A stretch of DNA of 64,000 nt, taken from contig NZ_JAUSZJ010000002.1 in NCBI RefSeq assembly GCF_030817475.1, positions 3,920,626 to 3,984,625 of the forward strand, read 5' to 3'. This stretch comes from Streptomyces sp. V2I9 (lineage in GTDB: Bacteria > Actinomycetota > Actinomycetes > Streptomycetales > Streptomycetaceae). A program made the position numbers and the translations under genes. The notes under the pieces are model-generated. The model was given only the letters and a program-made list of their open reading frames with translations. It did not search any database and was not told where the DNA came from. This document shows, in pieces, positions 58,958 through 64,000 of this stretch. Position 1 is the stretch's first letter; each line of letters starts with the position of its first letter.

Positions 58958-59668
58958 ATGACGGACGATCCCGACAGCCCGGCCCCCCGTTCCGCCGGCG
59001 CCAGGCGAGGGCGTCCCCCGTCGAACGCGCTCAGCCGGGAACGCATCCTGGACGCCGCCCTGGCGGTGCTGGAGCGGGAAGGACCGGAGGCGCTCACGCT
59101 GCGCAGGCTCGGCGCCGACCTCGGCTCCAACCACACGGCGGTGCTGCGCTACTTCTCCGGCAAGGACGACATCCTCCTCGGCCTGGCCGAGCGGCTGATC
59201 GCGGAGGCCGTCGACGGCTTCGGGCCCGGCCCGACCTGGCGGGCCACCCTGACCGACCTGGCCCGCAGGGTCCGCCGGGCCTGCCTGGCGCACCCCGCCC
59301 TGGCCGTCCTGGTCGCCTCGCGGGTCTCCCGGCGCGACGCGGAGTTCCGGGGCGCGGACCTGGTGATCGGCGCGCTGCTGGAGGCGGGCTTCGCACCGCG
59401 GGAGGCCGCCCGCTACTACCGCGCGCTGGTCGACGTCACCCTGGCGATGAGCTCCTTCGAGGCGGCCTCGGCGGTTCCGGACGGGGCGGACCGGGAAGGC
59501 GACCGGATGGCCTGGCAGCGCGAGTACCTCGCCGCCTCCCCCCGGCGCTTCCCGCACCTGGCCTCCGTGGCCCCGCATCTGGCGCACGCCGACGAGGACG
59601 ACCAGTTCGAGTTCGTCATGGACCTGCTCCTGAACGCGGTGGAGGCCCGCGCCGGGGACGGGTCGTAG
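58958..59668 (+). CDS. TetR-family regulator with TetR_C-type ligand domain
   Basis: A 236-residue protein. The DNA-binding domain RERILDAALAVLEREGPEAL, then RRLGADLGSNHTAVLRYFSG, is at about 27-75. The ligand domain resembles the tetracycline-repressor C-terminal type (YYRALVDVTLAMSSFEAAS). It follows the serine hydrolase gene and probably regulates it through the upstream palindrome. Confidence 0.92.
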   Translation: MTDDPDSPAPRSAGARRGRPPSNALSRERILDAALAVLEREGPEALTLRRLGADLGSNHTAVLRYFSGKDDILLGLAERLIAEAVDGFGPGPTWRATLTDLARRVRRACLAHPALAVLVASRVSRRDAEFRGADLVIGALLEAGFAPREAARYYRALVDVTLAMSSFEAASAVPDGADREGDRMAWQREYLAASPRRFPHLASVAPHLAHADEDDQFEFVMDLLLNAVEARAGDGS

Positions 59669-59992
59669 CGCTCGCCCCCGGGGGCGGGGCGACGTCCGTC
59701 CGGCTCGCACCCGACGGGTGGGAGGAGCGGGCCCCGACGGGTCCTGGCGGCACGGATGCGGAAGGAGTGCGGTCCGGCTGCCGAGGACGAGCACGCGTCC
59801 GCCGCCGAGCCGCGTGACATCGAGCGGTGGTTCGAGGAGCGAGGCATGGAGCCATGCGCTCCGGACACGCGGGAGGGGCCCGAGCGTTTCCCCCGTCCCG
59901 GGCCCCTCACACATTCCCCCGTACCGCGACCGCGACGGCTCCCCCTCGGCGTCGCCGCGGCCGCGTCCCCCCGTCCCCCCGTTCGGAGAGGT
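59669..59992. other. Convergent gap with terminator hairpins
   Basis: GAGGGGCCCG (59873-59882) pairs with CGGGCCCCTC (59899-59908). A smaller hairpin around GCATGG-A-GCCATGC stands at about 59844. These likely end both the TetR transcript and the leftward afsS transcript. No gene is seen. Confidence 0.65.
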
Positions 59993-60169
59993 CTAGGCGG
60001 TCTCGCCCGTCGCGTGGTTGTCGAGCGGCTGGGCGGTGCCGCCGGTGGCGTGGTTGTCCAGCGGCTTCAGCACGCCACCCGTCGCGTGGTTGTCCTGCGT
60101 CGTGGCATCCCCGCCGGTGGCGTGGTTGTCGAGCGGCTTCACGACCGGCTTCTTCTGCGCATCGCTCAT
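59993..60169 (-). CDS. afsS: AfsS small regulatory protein with DNHATG repeats
   Basis: A 58-residue protein beginning MSDAQKKPVVKPLDNHATGG. DNHATG occurs four times, three of them preceded by (K/Q)PL. This repeat is the hallmark of AfsS, the small sigma-like factor transcribed under AfsR control that stimulates actinorhodin and prodiginine synthesis in S. coelicolor. ATG 60169 follows GGAG by seven bases, and the stop is TAG at 59995. It lies about 205 bp after afsR, in the same direction, as in the known locus. Confidence 0.96.
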   Translation of the reverse strand: MSDAQKKPVVKPLDNHATGGDATTQDNHATGGVLKPLDNHATGGTAQPLDNHATGETA

Positions 60170-60339
60170 GGTGTTCTCCAGCTTCCTGAATGGCTGTGCT
60201 CGGATTCGACGAACCCGCCCGGCAACTCCCCCGTGGGCTGCCGAGCGGGTGTCGTTCGGCCGTTCAACCTACCCGTGCGGCCGAGGCCGTTCCGTCTGCC
60301 CCCCGATGCGACGGTACGGCTGGGACCACCATGTCGGGG

Positions 60340-60361
60340 CGCGATAAACGAATGATGAACG
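60340..60361 (-). promoter_or_regulatory. AfsR-box candidate upstream of afsS
   Basis: On the minus strand CGTTCATCATT and CGTTTATCGCG are adjacent 11-bp direct repeats, the spacing bound by AfsR (and PhoP) upstream of afsS in S. coelicolor. A possible -10, TACCGT (60316-60311), lies downstream. Confidence 0.65.
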
Positions 60362-60373
60362 CTCCTCAGGAGC

Positions 60374-63328
60374 TCATCCGGGCAGGGTCGGCACCAGCAG
60401 CTTCCGAACACCTTCGATCTCCGCCGATCCGAGCGCTTCATAGATGTCCAGCGCTTCGCGCCAGCACACCTGGGCCCGGCCCGGCTGCCCGATCTCGTTC
60501 AGCGCCCGGCCCAGGACGGTGAGGACATTGCCGCGTCGCCACTCCCCGCCGATGCCGCGCAGGATGGCGAGAGCCTGTTCGGACTTCGTGGCCGCCTGCG
60601 CCGGCAGGCCCGCCGCCAGATCGACCTCCGCCAGGCGGAACGTCGCCATTCCCTCCCAGAGGCGCTGCCGGCTGTCCCGGAACACCGCCAGCGCGTCGTG
60701 GAGTTGGTCCGTCGCATCGGCAAGCCGCCCGCTCTGGGTGAGGGCGAGGCCCAGCGCGTAACGACCGTTCGCGCCGCGCAGCGCGTGGCCGAGTTCGTCG
60801 TAGATGTCGATGCCCTGCTGGGCGAGGGCCACCGCGCTCGCCGTGTTCCCCATGGCGAGGTGGATGCGGGAGAGGTTGCACAGGGCGCTCGCCTCACCGG
60901 GGCGGTTGCCGTCGGCCCGGAAGTTGGCGATCGCCTGCTCCAGGTAGCTCTCCCCCTCCGCATGCCGGTTCTGGTACAGCGCGATGATGCCGAGGTCGTT
61001 CGGGGCCCAGCAACTGGGCAGGGGGTCGTTCACGGCGCGGGCGAGCCGCGTGGCGCGCTGCGCGTCGCGCTCCGCCTGGTCGAACCGGCCCGCGACGAGG
61101 CGGGCGTTGGTGAGGGTGATCAGCGCCCGGCCCTCGGCCCGCGCATCGCCGGTGGCTTGCGCCAGATCGCGCATCATGATCGCCGCGGCCTCGTACTGCT
61201 TGGAGTTCGCGCCCGACTCCGCGAGGTCCTTGGTGGCCCAGAGCAGGTCGACCGCGCGGCGCACAGCTCCGGCCCCCGAGGTCTGACGTACGCAGGCGAG
61301 CAGGGAGTTGGCCTCCGCGTAGAGCCAGTCCTGTGCGCTGTGCCGGTCGGCGAACGTCAGCCCGCTGTACCGGGTGGGTTCGCGGTGGTCGGCCAGCCGG
61401 TCCCCCGGCCGCTCCAGCGCGTACACCCCCGCCGCCGTCGCCAGGTAGAAGTCCAGCAGCCGCGACAGTGCCGACTCCCGTGCCGCAGGCTCCTCGTCCC
61501 GCTCCGCGCACGCACGCGCGTAGAGGCGGACCAGGTCGTGGTAGCGGTAGCGGCCCGGAGCGGCCGACTCCACCAGGCTCGTGTCGACCAGCGCCTCCAG
61601 CAGGTCCTCCGCCGCGTGCGGGTCCCGGTCCAGCAGGGCCGCCGCCGCGGCGAGGGAGATGTCCGGGCCGTCCGCCAGGCCCAGCAGCCGGAAGGCGCGG
61701 GCCTGGGCCGGTTCCAGCTGGCCGTAGCCGAGTTCGAACGTGGCCTTCACCGCGAGGTCGCCCGCCTGCAACTCGTCCAGGCGGCGGCGCTCGTCGGCCA
61801 GCTTCGCGGCGAGGACCGAGACCGTCCAGGTGCGGCGGGCGGCCAGCCGGGAGGCGGCGATACGGATGGCCAGCGGCAGGAAGCCGCACGCGGCCACCAC
61901 GTCCAGGGCCGCCTCGCGCTCCGCGCCCACCCGCTCCGCGCCGACGATCCGCGTGAACAGCTGGAGCGCCTCCTCGGGCGACATCACATCCAGGTCCACC
62001 AGGTGCGCCCCGGCCAGGTCCACCATCCGCACCCGGCTCGTCACCAGCGCGGCGCACCCCGGCGTGCCGGGCAGCAGGGGGCGGATCTGGGCGGCGTCGT
62101 GGGCGTTGTCCAGGAGGACCAGGACGCGACGGCCGTCCAGCGTCGAGCGGTACAGCGCGGCCCGTTCGTCCAGCGTGTCCGGGATCGCCGAGTCCGCCGT
62201 CCCGAGCGCCCGCAGGAACGAGCCGAGCACGGTCTCCGGTTCCGCCGCGCGCGCGCCCGCCCCCTGGAGGTCCACGTAGAGCTGCCCGTCCGGGAAGTGC
62301 GGGCGGGCCTGGTGGGCGACGTGGACCGCCAGCGTGGTCTTGCCGACGCCGCCGATCCCGGCCAGCGCGGAGACGGCCATCACCGAGCCCTCGGCGGTGG
62401 CCAGCCGGCCGCCCAGCTCCGACACGAACGCGGTCCGCCCGGTGAAGTCGGGCACCGTCGCCGGGAGTTGTGCGGGCCGCAGCGGCGCGGGCGCGGGCGC
62501 CGGCTCGTCCGCGGGGCGGGCCAGCTCCTCGTCGGCGCGCAGGATGCGCTGCTGGAGCTGGGCCAGTTCGGGGCGCGGGTCGACGCCCAGCTCCTCCGCG
62601 AGGAGCCGGCGGGTGTCCGCGTACACCGCGAGCGCCTCGGCCTGCCGGCCGCTGCGGTACAGCGCCACCATCAGCAACTCCCGCAGCCGTTCCCGCAACG
62701 GGTGCGCGGCGGTGAGCGCGGTCAGCTCGGAGACGGCCTCCGCGTGGCAGCCGACCTCCAGGTCCAGATCGAGCCGGGTCTCGGTGAGCTGGAGCCGCCA
62801 CTCCTCCAGCCGGGTCCGCTGGTTGTCCGCGTACGGCCCCGGCACCGACGCCAGCGCCTCGCCGTCCCACAGCCCCAGCACCTTGTCGATCAGGGTGCGG
62901 GCCTGGCCGCGGTCGCCGCACGCGCGGGCCTTCTCCGCCTCGGCGGCCAGGTCCTGGGCCAGCGTCAGGTCGAGCGCGCCCCGGTCGGTGCGGATCGCGT
63001 AGCCGCCGGACTCGCTCACCAGGGTGTCCTGGCCCAGCGTCTTGCGCAGCCGGGAGGCGTACGTGCGGATCGTGGCCAGTGCCTGCGAGGGCGGGTCCTC
63101 GCCCCAGAACGCGGCGATCAGCTCGTTCGCGGTGGCCGTCCGGCCCTCGCGCAGCAGCAGGGCGGCCAGCAGGGCGCGCTGCTGGGGAGAGCCGGAGGGG
63201 AGCAACTCCGAGCCGCGCCAGGCCCGTACGGGCCCGAGCACGGTGAACCTGAGGGTGTCCGCGGTAGCCGGTTGCTCCGGAGCGCGCTGCTCCGGTATGC
63301 GCACGCGTGGCCCGTCGTCACGGTCCAT
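60374..63328 (-). CDS. afsR: SARP-type transcriptional activator AfsR
   Basis: A 984-residue protein. The SARP winged helix and bacterial transcriptional activation domain cover about 25-280 (LRFTVLGPVRAWRGSELLPS, then LATIRTYASRLRKTLGQDTL). An NB-ARC ATPase domain covers about 310-600, with Walker A ALAGIGGVGKTTLAVH and Walker B VLVLLDNAHDAAQIRPLL. TPR repeats fill about 680-970 (GESYLEQAIANFRADGNRPG, ALGLALTQSGRLADATDQLH). Phosphorylation by AfsK raises its ATPase and DNA binding, and its main target is afsS. ATG 63328 follows AGGGGG by six bases. Confidence 0.97.
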   Translation of the reverse strand: MDRDDGPRVRIPEQRAPEQPATADTLRFTVLGPVRAWRGSELLPSGSPQQRALLAALLLREGRTATANELIAAFWGEDPPSQALATIRTYASRLRKTLGQDTLVSESGGYAIRTDRGALDLTLAQDLAAEAEKARACGDRGQARTLIDKVLGLWDGEALASVPGPYADNQRTRLEEWRLQLTETRLDLDLEVGCHAEAVSELTALTAAHPLRERLRELLMVALYRSGRQAEALAVYADTRRLLAEELGVDPRPELAQLQQRILRADEELARPADEPAPAPAPLRPAQLPATVPDFTGRTAFVSELGGRLATAEGSVMAVSALAGIGGVGKTTLAVHVAHQARPHFPDGQLYVDLQGAGARAAEPETVLGSFLRALGTADSAIPDTLDERAALYRSTLDGRRVLVLLDNAHDAAQIRPLLPGTPGCAALVTSRVRMVDLAGAHLVDLDVMSPEEALQLFTRIVGAERVGAEREAALDVVAACGFLPLAIRIAASRLAARRTWTVSVLAAKLADERRRLDELQAGDLAVKATFELGYGQLEPAQARAFRLLGLADGPDISLAAAAALLDRDPHAAEDLLEALVDTSLVESAAPGRYRYHDLVRLYARACAERDEEPAARESALSRLLDFYLATAAGVYALERPGDRLADHREPTRYSGLTFADRHSAQDWLYAEANSLLACVRQTSGAGAVRRAVDLLWATKDLAESGANSKQYEAAAIMMRDLAQATGDARAEGRALITLTNARLVAGRFDQAERDAQRATRLARAVNDPLPSCWAPNDLGIIALYQNRHAEGESYLEQAIANFRADGNRPGEASALCNLSRIHLAMGNTASAVALAQQGIDIYDELGHALRGANGRYALGLALTQSGRLADATDQLHDALAVFRDSRQRLWEGMATFRLAEVDLAAGLPAQAATKSEQALAILRGIGGEWRRGNVLTVLGRALNEIGQPGRAQVCWREALDIYEALGSAEIEGVRKLLVPTLPG

Positions 63329-63596
63329 TGATGCCCCCTGTCCTGCTCGCCTGCCGGTCCCGCTCGTCTGCGGACCCAGCCGGTGGTGCCCGCGGTCCGT
63401 GATGCCCGCCCGCGCGGGGAAGGGCGTCGACGCATCCGGACGGCGCGGTACCGCTGGTATCGCGCTCAACAGTCTGCCTTGTTCCGGGCGGACTCGTCAG
63501 CAGTGGGTGATGCTCTGCACAAGGCTTCGACAACGATCCGGGAACGACGTGCCGCGCCGTGCCCCGTGTTCCCGCGCGCGGGGGAACCGGGAGACC
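63329..63596. other. Upstream region of afsR
   Basis: Non-coding as far as I can see. It should hold the afsR promoter. No operator is recognised. Confidence 0.5.
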
Positions 63597-63641
63597 GCGC
63601 CCGTACGGGGAGGAGCCGGTGGCCCCTCCCCGTACGGGCGC
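63597..63641 (-). terminator. 17-bp perfect hairpin after the terminal regulator gene
   Basis: GCGCCCGTACGGGGAGG (63597-63613) pairs with 63625-63641 around an 11-nt loop, four bases past the stop of the leftward gene that enters from the window's right edge. Confidence 0.85.
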
Positions 63642-63645
63642 CGCG

Positions 63646-64000
63646 TCAGGCCCTCGTCACCGGCTCCTGGAGCTCCGTCACCCACGCGCTCCGGTCCGGC
63701 GGGCACTCCAGGTTGACCTCGCGGGCGTAGCCCGTGGAGCGGTAGCCGTGGGTGTCGAGCCAGTGGGCCAGGGTCTGGGCGGCCGGCAGGACGTCGTCCA
63801 TCGCGCCCCGGTGCACGATCGTCGCCGCTTCGAACGGTGGCAGCTCCACCACGCTCACCCCGGTGTCCCCGACCGGGCCCACCGGGGCCGAGACGGTCAC
63901 TCCGGCGTGCACGGTGATCGCGCCCCCGCCCCCGGGGGCGTCCTCGTACCGGGCGATCCCGGGACCGGCGGGCCGCAGGCCCGCGCCCTCCAGGAGCGGG
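63646..64000 (-). CDS. GyrI-like effector-binding protein, C-terminal part (probably MerR family)
   Basis: The gene runs out of the window on the right; about 118 C-terminal residues are seen. VGDTGVSVVELPPFEAATIV, HRGAMDDVLPAAQTLAHWLD, and TGYAREVNLECPPDRSAWVT, then ELQEPV, are those of the GyrI-like small-molecule-binding domain (AraC_E_bind). In Streptomyces this domain is usually attached to a MerR DNA-binding domain, which would lie outside the window. Confidence 0.8.
   Translation of the reverse strand, partial: PLLEGAGLRPAGPGIARYEDAPGGGGAITVHAGVTVSAPVGPVGDTGVSVVELPPFEAATIVHRGAMDDVLPAAQTLAHWLDTHGYRSTGYAREVNLECPPDRSAWVTELQEPVTRA

Noticed and set aside
60698..63331. An 877-codon plus-strand frame opposite afsR
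   Set aside because: Shadow of afsR; no domain and no plausible start context.

Overview
The window is high-GC actinobacterial DNA, almost certainly from a Streptomyces chromosome. The strongest markers are recognisable afsK, afsS and afsR genes, a dmdR1-type iron repressor, actinobacterial GTG starts with strong GGAGG ribosome sites, a type I-E CRISPR repeat, and gene order that I recall as matching the S. coelicolor interval from the second citrate synthase/pdxH pair through dmdR1, purU and the sigma/anti-sigma genes to afsK-afsS-afsR. That synteny is from memory, not from a search.

Layout. Positions 1-3836 hold ordinary accessory metabolism genes: an enoyl-CoA hydratase end coupled to a TetR gene, a frameshifted SseB/papain-fold/YrhB gene, an NTF2-like protein and a DHFR-like protein. 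Positions 3900-13000 form a mobile, variable region. It has an IS5-type element inserted in the loop of a perfect hairpin, three related DDE_Tnp_4 insertion sequences (two abutting, one broken by an 11-bp duplication), a lower-GC islet encoding a small secreted protein and a VanZ-domain membrane protein, a secreted triple-repeat protein, and an orphan 11-repeat type I-E CRISPR array. No cas gene is visible.

From 13 kb the chromosome looks like core: an acyltransferase, a cupin regulator coupled to a uridine-kinase-like gene, a methyltransferase, a VOC protein, citrate synthase divergent from pdxH, a PAS-PAS-GAF protein, a SIS-domain protein divergent from dmdR1 with a DasR-like operator between them, an octapeptide-repeat ORF, an alpha/beta-hydrolase with Ala at the nucleophile position, a fused ABC transporter, a small primase/polymerase, a TPR regulator, a lipoprotein binding protein and purU. 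A sigma factor/anti-sigma-like/antagonist group follows at 35.5-38.4 kb. From 38 to 51 kb come an EF-hand protein, an acyl-CoA dehydrogenase relic, an anti-sigma kinase-fold protein behind a tiny upstream ORF, a GlxA-type regulator divergent from an MFS exporter, an initiator tRNA with a strong terminator, redox genes, and an orphan Phd antitoxin followed by the stub of a VapC toxin.

Positions 51.3-63.6 kb contain the secondary-metabolism control locus: a TetR gene, a two-domain VOC protein just upstream of afsK (a positional candidate for the AfsK-binding protein), afsK, then four genes, then the 58-residue afsS and afsR. In the known pathway AfsK phosphorylates AfsR, AfsR activates afsS, and AfsS stimulates antibiotic production. 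A pair of 11-bp direct repeats between afsR and afsS is a good candidate AfsR binding site. The window closes inside a GyrI-like/MerR-type effector domain gene.

Most unusual items: covarying start-codon hairpins in the three IS copies, the 24-nt/8-residue repeat ORF, a free-standing small transcription unit at about 20.02-20.25 kb, a three-box DnaA-like cluster at 52.28 kb, and the low-GC VanZ islet. I did not find a clearly new multi-gene defence or biosynthetic system.
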